Part shown: positions 8,299 through 16,537 of the stretch, one piece after another | How positions within the stretch are numbered: the first letter of the stretch is position 1 | How the letters are laid out: every line of letters begins with the position of its first letter | Assembly (NCBI GenBank): GCA_002951995.1 | Contig: CP019797.1 | Location: 790,501-854,500 of the forward strand | Length of the DNA: 64,000 bases | Direction of reading: 5' to 3' | Source: Stenotrophomonas acidaminiphila | GTDB lineage: Bacteria; Pseudomonadota; Gammaproteobacteria; Xanthomonadales; Xanthomonadaceae | The notes under the pieces: generated by a model | What the model was told of the DNA's origin: nothing | Databases searched by the model: none | What the model saw: the letters and a program-made list of their open reading frames with translations, nothing else | Made by a program: the position numbers and the translations under genes

Positions 8299-8775
8299 TC
8301 ATTCTTCGCACAGGTCGGCGCAGCGTGCCTGCAGCACGCGCTGCGCGTCGTCCGGGGCGATGTCCAGCAGCAGTCCGCGCTGGCCGGCGTTGATCCAGAT
8401 GCGGGCGTGCCGCAGCGCGGCGCTGGCGAACAGCACGACGGCCGGGCGCTGCTGCGCGAACGGGCTGATGCCGCCGACCTTGTAGCCGCTGCGGCGCTCG
8501 GCCTCGGCCACTTCCATCATCTGCGCGTGCTTGCCGCCACAGGCGGCGGCAAGCTTCTTCAGCGACAACCGCTGGTCGCACGGGATCACCGCGACCACCG
8601 GCTGCCTGTCCACCCACGCCATCAGCGTCTTGAACACCAGTTCCGGCGCGATGCCCAGCGCCTGCGCGGCGGCCATGCCCTTGCTGTCCACCTCGGCGGC
8701 GTAATCGTAGGCATGCAGTCCGTGGGCGACCCCGGCCTTGTCCAGCGCGGCGGTGGCGCGGGTACCGCGGGCCAC
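8299..8775 (-). CDS. ybaK: Cys-tRNA(Pro)/aminoacyl-tRNA deacylase, YbaK/EbsC family
   Basis: A 158-residue YbaK/ProX-domain protein that hydrolyses mischarged Cys-tRNA(Pro), acting as a trans-editing factor beside prolyl-tRNA synthetase. Family signatures are GMAAAQALGIAPELVFKTLM, the conserved lysine in LSLKKLAAA, GYKVGGISPF and WINAGQRGLLL. The start is GTG at 8775, directly abutting the stop of the upstream asparaginase-like gene with no gap, so the two are probably translated as a pair. It is convergent with ilvE. Confidence 0.9.
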   Translation of the reverse strand: MARGTRATAALDKAGVAHGLHAYDYAAEVDSKGMAAAQALGIAPELVFKTLMAWVDRQPVVAVIPCDQRLSLKKLAAACGGKHAQMMEVAEAERRSGYKVGGISPFAQQRPAVVLFASAALRHARIWINAGQRGLLLDIAPDDAQRVLQARCADLCEE

Positions 8776-9264
8776 TCAGAGCGACTCGAAACGGTTGGCC
8801 TCGACGTTCTTGCGCACCTTGTCCGGGTTCCAGACGCGGCCGTTCATGGCGATGTAGACGCCTTCGGGCAGCGACTGCACCGCGCCGATCGCGCAGCCGA
8901 TGTTGAACTCGGCGTCCGAGCCGCGGAAGCGCGCCGGGCTGAGCGCGCCGGTCATCACGATGGTCTTGCCGGGGATGGTCTTGAGCACCTTGCCGGTGGC
9001 CACCATCGAATCGGTGCCGTGGGTGACCAGCACGTGGCGGGTGGGCTGGGCGGCGATGGTGGCGCGGATCAGTTCGCGGTCGGCGTCGGTGATGTGCAGC
9101 GAATCCTTGCGCAGGATCGGGATGACGTTGAAGCGGAAGGTCACGCCCAGTTCGCGCAGGATCATGCCGATCTGCGGATCGCCGATCTGGTAGTCGGACT
9201 TGTCGTCGAAATAGATCTTGTCGATCGTGCCACCGGTGGTGACGATCAGGAGGTCTTCCATCAT
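8776..9264 (-). CDS. single-domain asparaginase-like protein
   Basis: This 162-residue protein matches only the N-terminal domain of L-asparaginases (about 330 residues in the usual enzyme). It still has the residues known to matter for catalysis: the nucleophile-loop TTGGTIDKIY (Thr13), the THGTDSM motif (Thr84, Asp85) and a lysine in RVWNPDKVRK near residues 149-152. I chose the ATG at 9264 (a second at 9261); the frame stays open upstream to 9819 but that part is shadow sequence of wrbA. Short proteins of this kind exist in related bacteria, so it is probably a real family and not a truncated gene. Whether it hydrolyses asparagine, or something else, cannot be told from sequence. It abuts ybaK. 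Confidence 0.82.
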   Translation of the reverse strand: MMEDLLIVTTGGTIDKIYFDDKSDYQIGDPQIGMILRELGVTFRFNVIPILRKDSLHITDADRELIRATIAAQPTRHVLVTHGTDSMVATGKVLKTIPGKTIVMTGALSPARFRGSDAEFNIGCAIGAVQSLPEGVYIAMNGRVWNPDKVRKNVEANRFESL

Positions 9265-9371
9265 GGCGGTGAATCCAAACGGTGATGGTGCAAATGATAA
9301 GCCGCGCCGCGGACCGGGTCCGCCCGCATGGGGTTTTTGCCGGCAGTCCCCGTGCGGGGCGGGCCCCGCCT

Positions 9372-10318
<947 letters not shown>

Positions 10319-10383
10319 TCATCACACGGGAGGCGGCAGTATCGGCGATGCGGGCCGCGCTTTGCATCGGGTACCCTTGCCGA

Positions 10384-11658
10384 ATGGAACCCCTGGATTC
10401 GCTCAATCTATGGATGGAACGGGTCCGTGACAGCGGGCGCCGGGCCAGTTTCGCCCGTTTCCTGTGGCACCGTTTCCTCGACGACCGCCTGTTCGAGGCG
10501 GCCGGCGCGCTGGCCTACACCACCGTGTTCGCGCTGGTGCCGCTGGCGATCGTGGTGTTCGGGGTGCTGTCGGCGTTCCCCATGTTCGACCGCTGGAGCG
10601 AGGCGCTCAGCGATTACGTGTTCTCCAATTTCGTGCCCTCGGCCGCGCGCGCGGCCGAGGGCTACCTGCGGCAGTTCTCGGCCAGCGTCGGCCAGCTCAC
10701 CGCGGCCGGCTTCATCGCGCTGGTGGCGTCGCTGCTGATCACCCTCAACAGCATCGAGCAGATCTTCAACCGCATCTGGCGGGTGGCCTCGGCGCGGCCG
10801 CGGTTGACCCGCTTCCTGGTGTACTGGACCGTGCTGACCCTGGGCGCGATGCTCGCGGCGGCCTCGCTGGCGGTGTCGGCCAAGGTGTTCGCGCTGCCGC
10901 TGTTCGGCACTGTCGAGGGCCGCTGGCTGGCCGACCTGGCGCTGCGCCTGGCGCCGGTGCTGATCGAGTTCGCCTGCGTGATGCTGGTCTACCGGGTGGT
11001 CCCGCACCACACCGTGAAGTGGCGCCATGCCATCCCCGGCGCCCTGCTGGCGGTGGTGATGCTGGAACTGGTGAAGTGGGGCATGGGCCTGTACCTGGGC
11101 AGCTTCCAGTCCTACCAGAAGCTGTACGGCACGGTGGCGTTCGTGCCGATCCTGCTGCTGTGGATCTACCTGGGCTGGGTGTCGGTGCTGCTGGGCGCCT
11201 CGCTGGCGTCGTCGATCGCCGCGTTCCGCTACCAGCCGGTCGCCCTGCGCCTGCCGCAGGGCTGCGAGCTGTACGGCCTGCTGCGCCTGCTCGGGCGCTT
11301 CCGCGAGGCGCGCGCGCAGGGGCGTGGGCTGGACGAAGAGGAACTGCTGGCGCTGGAGCCGATGCTCACCGATTCGCTGCTGCAGGAACTGCTGTGCCAG
11401 ATGGAGGCGATCAACCTGCTGCGGCGCGACGAACGCGGCCAGTGGCTGCTGGCGCGCGACCTGGACGGCATCACTCTGCGCGAGCTGTACGAGAGCTCGC
11501 AGCTGCGCATTCCGATCGCCGAGGAATACCTGCCGTTCCGCGAGGACGCGCTGGGCCAGGCGGCCTGCCGCGCGCTGGACGAACTGCGCGTGCCGCTGCG
11601 CGAGCTGCTCAAGCGCCGCGTCGGCGACATCTATGCCATTACCGGAGACGAACGATGA
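10384..11658 (+). CDS. YihY family inner-membrane protein
   Basis: A 424-residue protein of the YihY (formerly BrkB/RNase BN-like) family. The membrane core has about six helices, including ALAYTTVFALVPLAIVVFGV, AAGFIALVASLLITLNSIEQ, VLIEFACVMLVYRVVPHH and VPILLLWIYLGWVSVLLGAS. A long cytoplasmic C-terminal region (from about residue 290) resembles a winged-helix fold with EEELLALEPMLTDSLLQEL. The molecular function of YihY is not established; the old RNase BN name is known to be wrong. The ATG at 10384 begins the conserved region; an earlier in-frame start at 10348 seems less likely. Its stop overlaps the next gene as ATGA. Confidence 0.88.
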   Translation: MEPLDSLNLWMERVRDSGRRASFARFLWHRFLDDRLFEAAGALAYTTVFALVPLAIVVFGVLSAFPMFDRWSEALSDYVFSNFVPSAARAAEGYLRQFSASVGQLTAAGFIALVASLLITLNSIEQIFNRIWRVASARPRLTRFLVYWTVLTLGAMLAAASLAVSAKVFALPLFGTVEGRWLADLALRLAPVLIEFACVMLVYRVVPHHTVKWRHAIPGALLAVVMLELVKWGMGLYLGSFQSYQKLYGTVAFVPILLLWIYLGWVSVLLGASLASSIAAFRYQPVALRLPQGCELYGLLRLLGRFREARAQGRGLDEEELLALEPMLTDSLLQELLCQMEAINLLRRDERGQWLLARDLDGITLRELYESSQLRIPIAEEYLPFREDALGQAACRALDELRVPLRELLKRRVGDIYAITGDER

Positions 11659-12245
11659 CCCGATTGCTTCCCTTCGCGCTGCTGGCGCTGGCATTGGCCG
11701 GCTGCAGCGCGCCCGACGCCGGTGCGCCCGCCGGGGCCGGGACCCAGAGCCAGCCCGCGGCCGCGCCTGCGTCGAAGCCGGCCGAAGCGCCTGCCGCCGG
11801 CGCCAACCCGGGCGTGGTGGCACAGACCGCGGCACTGCCGCGGCTGCAGGCCAGGACCGTGGCCGGCGAGGACTACGACCTGGCCGGCCATCGCGGGAAA
11901 TGGGTGGTGGTCAACTTCTGGGCGACCTGGTGCGCGCCGTGCCTGCAGGAAATGCCGGAACTGTCGGCGCTGCACGCCATGCGCGACAACGTCGAGGTGG
12001 TCGGCCTGGCCTACGAGGACATCGAGCCGGACGACATGCGCGCCTTCTTGGAGAAGCACCCGGTGGCCTATCCGATCGTCATCCTCGACCCGTACGACCC
12101 GCCGCAGGACTTCGCCACGCCGCGCGGTCTGCCCATGACCTACCTGATCGCGCCCGATGGCAAGGTCGCCCACCAGTTCCTGGGCCCGGTCGATGCCGGC
12201 AAGATCGAGCAGGCCATCGTCGAGGCTGGCGGCAAGGTGGGCTGA
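11655..12245 (+). CDS. TlpA-like thioredoxin-fold lipoprotein
   Basis: A 196-residue thiol-disulfide protein. The signal peptide ends in a lipobox LALAGC (Cys18), so it should be lipid-anchored. An Ala/Pro-rich linker (residues about 20-58) leads to an AhpC/TSA-TlpA domain with the active-site motif WATWCAPC and the cis-proline region RGLPMTYLIAPDG. Such proteins reduce disulfides in the periplasm, for example in cytochrome c maturation; the precise partner is unknown here. It overlaps yihY by ATGA and is followed by a REP array shared with convergent ppk2. Confidence 0.87.
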   Translation: MTRLLPFALLALALAGCSAPDAGAPAGAGTQSQPAAAPASKPAEAPAAGANPGVVAQTAALPRLQARTVAGEDYDLAGHRGKWVVVNFWATWCAPCLQEMPELSALHAMRDNVEVVGLAYEDIEPDDMRAFLEKHPVAYPIVILDPYDPPQDFATPRGLPMTYLIAPDGKVAHQFLGPVDAGKIEQAIVEAGGKVG

Positions 12246-12288
12246 AACCCCGCCGCCTGCCGCGCGGCGCATGCCCGGCGTGACCCCC

Positions 12289-12667
12289 ATGCGGGGCAAG
12301 CCCCGCATCTACGGAAAGCGGTTGCGGACCATGTAGGTGCCGGGCTCGCCCGGCACAGCCTTCCCCGACGCCCCCCATGCGGAGCAAGCCCCGCATCCAC
12401 GCAAGGCGGTTGCGGGCCATGTAGGTGCCGGGCTCGCCCGGCACACGCTTTCCCGCCACGCCTCAATACGGGGCAAGCCCCGCATCCACCCAAGGCGGCT
12501 GCGGACCATGTAGGTGCCGGGCTCGCCCGGCACACGCTTTCCCGCCACGCCCCCATGCGGGGCAAGCCCCGCATCCACCCAAGGCGGCTGCGGACCATGT
12601 AGGTGCCGGGCTCGCCCGGCACACGCTTTCCCGCCACGCCCCCATGCGGGGCAAGCCCCGCATCTAC
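12289..12667. repeat. tandem array of GTAG-type REP pairs (4.5 units)
   Basis: A single palindrome (12289-12312, ending CTAC) is followed by four paired units that start with GTAG at 12333, 12421, 12510 and 12599, a period of 88-89 bases. Each unit has GTAGGTGCCGGGCTCGCCCG, a spacer of about 25 bases, then ATGCGGGGCAAGCCCCGCAT. On the opposite strand this is the same pair type as at 5481. Three of the units end in CCAC instead of CTAC, and the last supplies the stop codon of ppk2. The array lies between convergent genes. Confidence 0.93.
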
Positions 12668-13443
12668 GTCGCGGGGTAGGGCGGCAGCGGCTTCACCATG
12701 CCGTACTTTTCCTTCTTCGGCTCGTCCGGCAGCGGCGGCAGGTCGATCAGCGCCTCGTCCAGGCGTGTTTCCGGCAGGCGGTCGAGCAGGTCGCGGATCA
12801 GGGTCAGGCGGCCGCGCTTCTGGTCGTTGAAATCCACCAGCGTCCACGGCGCATGGTGGGTATGGGTCGCCTCGAGCATGGCTTCGCGGGCATGGGTGTA
12901 GGCGTCGTACTCCACCCGCGAGCGGAGGTCCACCGGCGACAGCTTCCAGCCCTTGAGCGGGTTCTCGCGACGCTCGGCGAAGCGCTTTTCCTGCTGCGCC
13001 TGGTCCACGCACAGCCAGTACTTGAACAGCAGGATGCCGTCATCCACCAGCAGCCGCTCGAACACCGGTGCCTGGGTGAGGAACGCCTGGTACTGGGCGT
13101 CGGTGCAATAGCCCATGACCTTTTCCACGCCGGCGCGGTTGTACCAGCTGCGGTCCATCAGCACGATCTCGCCAGCCGCCGGCAGATGCGCCACATGGCG
13201 CTGGAAGTACCACTGCGTGCGCTCGCGGTCGGTCGGCTTGGGCAGGGCGACGACGCGGCACTGGCGCGGGTTCAGGTGGCGCGCGATGTCCTGGATGGCG
13301 CCGCCCTTGCCGGCGGTGTCGCGGCCCTCGAACAGCACCAGCAGGCGCTGGCCCGAGTGCTGCACCCAGCGCGCCATCGCGGTCAGTTCCAGTTGCATGG
13401 GCTCCAGCAACTGTTCGTACTGCTTGCGCTTGAGCTTGTCCAC
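12664..13443 (-). CDS. ppk2: polyphosphate kinase 2 family protein
   Basis: PPK2 enzymes use polyphosphate to phosphorylate nucleoside diphosphates (or monophosphates). The 259-residue protein has the Walker A loop FEGRDTAGKGG (residues 38-48), the Walker B-like MDRSWYNRAGVEKVMG around residue 96-110, and the lid region KRFAERRENPLKGWKLS. Its single-domain size fits class I. I chose the GTG at 13443, which follows GGGAGACC at a normal distance; the frame remains open further upstream without a plausible start. The TAG stop is formed by the GTAG end of a REP palindrome. Confidence 0.92.
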   Translation of the reverse strand: MDKLKRKQYEQLLEPMQLELTAMARWVQHSGQRLLVLFEGRDTAGKGGAIQDIARHLNPRQCRVVALPKPTDRERTQWYFQRHVAHLPAAGEIVLMDRSWYNRAGVEKVMGYCTDAQYQAFLTQAPVFERLLVDDGILLFKYWLCVDQAQQEKRFAERRENPLKGWKLSPVDLRSRVEYDAYTHAREAMLEATHTHHAPWTLVDFNDQKRGRLTLIRDLLDRLPETRLDEALIDLPPLPDEPKKEKYGMVKPLPPYPAT

Positions 13444-13654
13444 GGCGGTCTCCCTGTCCCGAAGCGCGAGCCTAGCGCAGCCGGGGCACGGTGAACCAGT
13501 CGGGCGGTCCTCGCGGCAACGACGGGTTGCCGGGCCCGCGGCGGAGCGCCCGGTGCCTTCCGGCCGCCGACCGGCTTTTCCCCGCGCATCGGTTTTCATG
13601 TAGTTTTGCCGCAGCGCCGGGCGTGGTGCCCGGCAATGGATCAGGAGCGGTGCG

Positions 13655-14794
13655 ATGGGGCTTGTCCAGGCAGCAAAGGGTGCGATCGGCGGCGTGCTGG
13701 CCGACCAGTGGAAGGACTTTTTCACGGTGCCGGACGGCCTGCCGGCGACGGCGGCGCTGTTCGCCGCGGTGCCGCGCGGGACCAATGCCGGCCGTGGTTC
13801 CAACACCGGCGCCTCGTCCAACATCATCAGCAACGGCTCGAAGATCGTCGTGCCCGAGGGCTACGGCCTGCTGCTGTTCCAGGACGGCGCCATCACCGGC
13901 TTCGTCGCCGAGCCGGGCGGTTACGAGTGGCGTTCGGACGATCCGAACTCGCAGTCGATCTTCGCCGGCGACGGCCTGGTCAGCACCTTCATCAAGCAGA
14001 GCTGGGAGCGCTTCAAGTTCGGCGGCCAGCCGGGTGCGCAGCAGGCGGCGTTCTTCGTCTCGCTCAAGGAACTGCCGGACAACCGCTTCGGCACCCAGTC
14101 CGAGATCTACTGGGACGACGGCTTCCTCAACACCCAGGTCGGCGCGGTCACGCGCGGCTCGTACACGCTGAAGATCGTCGACCCGATCCTGTTCGTGAAG
14201 AACTTCGTGCCGGCCAGTTACCTGCGCCCCGGCCAGGTGTTCGATTTCACTGACCTGGACAACGCCGCCGCCAGCCAGCTGTTCAACGAAGTGGTCGGCT
14301 CGCTCGCGCCGGCGTTCAGCCTGTACACGAACGATCCGGCCAAGGGCAACCGCATCACCAAACTGCAGCAGGACTCGATCGGCTTCGCGCAGAGCCTGTC
14401 GGCGGCGGTCGAGCAGGCTTACCACTGGCAGTCCGACCGCGGCCTGGCCATCGTCAAGACCGCCATCGTCTCGATCGAGTACGACGCCAACACCCGCGAG
14501 CTGCTCAAGACCGTGCAGCGCGCCGACGCGCTGTCCGGCGCGCGCGGCAATTCCAACCTGCAGGCCAGCGTCGCCCAGGGCATCCAGGCGGCCGGCGAGA
14601 ACGGCGGTGCGGCCGGCCTGGTCGGCGTCGGCATGGCCTCGGGCATGTTCGGCGTCGGCGGCATGCAGCAGCCGGTTGGGCCGGCGGCCGACGATCCGGT
14701 GGCCAGGCTGAAGAAGGCCAAGGAAATGCTGGATCTGGGGCTGATCACCCAGGCCGACTACGACGCGCTGAAAGCCAAGGCGCTGGGCCTGTAA
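13655..14794 (+). CDS. SPFH-domain protein with C-terminal SHOCT motif
   Basis: A 379-residue protein of the YdjI/YqiK-like virion-core SPFH group. The N-terminus (MGLVQAAKGAIGGVLADQWK) is typical; SSNIISNGSKIVVPEGYGLL leads into an SPFH (band 7) domain at about residues 55-250, followed by a glycine-rich linker and a SHOCT oligomerisation motif at 347-379 (DPVARLKKAKEMLDLGLITQ). No transmembrane segment is visible, so membrane contact probably depends on partners. SPFH proteins scaffold membrane microdomains; the Bacillus relative YdjI works with YdjG and YdjH to bind PspA to the membrane. Two co-directional genes follow, at 21 bases and then overlapping, making an operon. The ATG has GGAGCGG upstream. 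Confidence 0.85.
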   Translation: MGLVQAAKGAIGGVLADQWKDFFTVPDGLPATAALFAAVPRGTNAGRGSNTGASSNIISNGSKIVVPEGYGLLLFQDGAITGFVAEPGGYEWRSDDPNSQSIFAGDGLVSTFIKQSWERFKFGGQPGAQQAAFFVSLKELPDNRFGTQSEIYWDDGFLNTQVGAVTRGSYTLKIVDPILFVKNFVPASYLRPGQVFDFTDLDNAAASQLFNEVVGSLAPAFSLYTNDPAKGNRITKLQQDSIGFAQSLSAAVEQAYHWQSDRGLAIVKTAIVSIEYDANTRELLKTVQRADALSGARGNSNLQASVAQGIQAAGENGGAAGLVGVGMASGMFGVGGMQQPVGPAADDPVARLKKAKEMLDLGLITQADYDALKAKALGL

Positions 14795-14815
14795 CCGGCA
14801 GGACCCACGACGCCC

Positions 14816-16165
14816 ATGTCCGATCCCCGTAACGGCCCACCGCCGCTGCCCGGGTCCGCCGCCGCGCCGCCGCCCTTGCCGGCGGCGACGCTGGACGGGC
14901 CCGGCTCGCCGCGTGACGTGCCGCCGCCGCCCGGCGGTTTCCCGCTGGAGACCGCCGATCTGCCCCAGGCCATCCGCGACGAGGTCGAGGCGCCCGATCC
15001 GCTGGCCATCGATACCTCCGCCACCGAGCTGAAGGACGGCCTCAACCGCTGCCCCAAATGCGGTGCCACCGACATCCGCCCGCGGGCCGGCAGCGACGTG
15101 CTGGTGTGCCTGTACTGCCGCCACGAGTGGCATGGCGCGCGGGTGGAAGAGGCGTTCGGGCTGGGCGAGGCCATCGACCAGCTGCGCGGTACCGTCATCG
15201 CCTCCGGTGCGCGCGACATCGACGCCGATGCCGCGGTATTGATGACCTTCAAATGCAGCGGCTGCGGCGCCGAGGTCACCGTCAACACCCAGAGCAGCAT
15301 GACTGCGCGCTGCCACTGGTGCCGGCATGTGTTCGGCGTCAACGAGCAGATCGCCAACGGCGCGGTGCCCGACGCGCTGCTGCCGTTCCACATAAGGAAG
15401 GACGACGCGGTCGCGCGCATCCGCCAGTTCGTGGACAAGCGCCGCCTGTTCGCGCTCAAGGCGTTCAAGGAGCAGTTCACCCCGGAGAACGTGGTCGGCG
15501 TCTACCTGCCGTACATGATCGTCGACGGCAATGTCAGCGCGGCGGTGGCCGGCAGGGGCGAGATCAAGACCCGCGAGTACACCCGCGGCACCGAGAAGAA
15601 CCGGCAGACCTATTACGACGCCGACGTCTACCAGGTGGAGCGGCAGGTGGATTTCACCGTCGACGACCTGCCGCTGGAATCGTCCGCCGGGCGCGGCAAC
15701 CTGGACACGCGCACCAATACCAACAACATCATCAACGCCATCCTGCCGTTCGACACCAAGAACGCGCTGAAGTGGAATGCCTCCTACCTGGCCGGCTACA
15801 CCTCGGAAAAGCGCGACCTGGACGTGGAGAAGCTGCGCCCGCGGCTGGAGGACCAGCTGCTGTCGATCGCGCGTGCGCAGGTGCACCGCTCGGTAGCGCG
15901 CTACGACCGCGGCGTGCGCTGGGAGCAGGAGCAGCTGGAGGTCCACGGCACCCGCTGGGTATCGATGTACCTGCCGGTGTGGCTGTACTCCTACCACCAG
16001 CCCGGCAGCAACGGCGGCATGCTGCACTACATCGCGGTCAACGGCCGCACCGGCGAGACCATGGGCAGCGTGCCCGTGCAGCAGTGGAAACTGCTGCTGG
16101 CCGCGCTCACCGCCGGCACGATCATCGAAGCCCTCGCAATCGCATTCCTGGTGGCTGCCTCATGA
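14816..16165 (+). CDS. double zinc-ribbon protein with C-terminal membrane anchor
   Basis: A 449-residue protein with a Pro/Ala-rich N-terminus (1-60), a TFIIB-type zinc ribbon with cysteines 79, 82, 98 and 101 (CPKCGA ... CLYC), and a second four-cysteine ribbon with cysteines 147, 150, 166 and 169 (CSGCGAE ... CHWC). A long soluble region of unknown fold follows, then one hydrophobic helix at about 425-447. The architecture resembles YdjG of Bacillus subtilis, which anchors an SPFH protein at the membrane. It lies 21 bases after the SPFH gene and overlaps the next gene as ATGA. The family has no established enzymatic activity. Confidence 0.82.
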   Translation: MSDPRNGPPPLPGSAAAPPPLPAATLDGPGSPRDVPPPPGGFPLETADLPQAIRDEVEAPDPLAIDTSATELKDGLNRCPKCGATDIRPRAGSDVLVCLYCRHEWHGARVEEAFGLGEAIDQLRGTVIASGARDIDADAAVLMTFKCSGCGAEVTVNTQSSMTARCHWCRHVFGVNEQIANGAVPDALLPFHIRKDDAVARIRQFVDKRRLFALKAFKEQFTPENVVGVYLPYMIVDGNVSAAVAGRGEIKTREYTRGTEKNRQTYYDADVYQVERQVDFTVDDLPLESSAGRGNLDTRTNTNNIINAILPFDTKNALKWNASYLAGYTSEKRDLDVEKLRPRLEDQLLSIARAQVHRSVARYDRGVRWEQEQLEVHGTRWVSMYLPVWLYSYHQPGSNGGMLHYIAVNGRTGETMGSVPVQQWKLLLAALTAGTIIEALAIAFLVAAS

Positions 16166-16410
16166 GCGACGACAGTGGACTCTGGTTGCTGGCCGCAGGC
16201 CCGGCCGGCGCGACCGCGTTGTACTGGGCCCTGTACCGGTACTACCGCAATACCGACAAATCGCATGGCTTCGAGCACGAGACCGAGATCGTGGCCAAGC
16301 CGGTGACCGGCTCGGAGCGCAAGGTCGGCGAGGTGAAGGGCACCCAGCAGCGCCGTATCGACGGCGACAACGTCGGCGATTACCGGCGCCGGGTGAAACG
16401 CCTGCGCTGA
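16162..16410 (+). CDS. small single-helix membrane protein, third gene of the SPFH operon
   Basis: An 82-residue protein with one membrane helix near residues 7-27 (WLLAAGPAGATALYWALYRY) and a charged cytoplasmic tail rich in Lys and Arg (ending YRRRVKRLR). It starts with ATG overlapping the upstream stop (ATGA), so it is coupled to the zinc-ribbon gene. I do not recognise its family. By position and size it may be a cofactor of the zinc-ribbon/SPFH complex. It ends 59 bases before a REP pair shared with the convergent OGT-like gene. Confidence 0.7.
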   Translation: MSDDSGLWLLAAGPAGATALYWALYRYYRNTDKSHGFEHETEIVAKPVTGSERKVGEVKGTQQRRIDGDNVGDYRRRVKRLR

Positions 16411-16468
16411 GCCTCCGCGCGTGGGTGCGGGGCCCGCATGGCGCATCGCCTGCGCTGGATCCCCACCC

Positions 16469-16537
16469 GTAGGTGCAGGGCTTGCCCTGCACGGGCTCTC
16501 GCGGCCATGCCCCGTGCGGGGCAAGCCCCGCACCTAC
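16469..16537. repeat. GTAG-type REP pair
   Basis: An inverted pair: GTAGGTGCAGGGCTTGCCCT at the left, a spacer with CTCTCGCGGCCATGCCC, and GTGCGGGGCAAGCCCCGCAC ending in CTAC at 16534-16537. It lies between convergent genes. The reverse complement of its right end, GTAG, contains the TAG stop codon of the minus-strand gene at 16534. Confidence 0.9.

Noticed and set aside
13472..16027. A long minus-strand open frame (about 850 codons) opposite the SPFH operon
   Set aside because: It is the antisense shadow of two well-supported genes and has low-complexity composition with no family motif.
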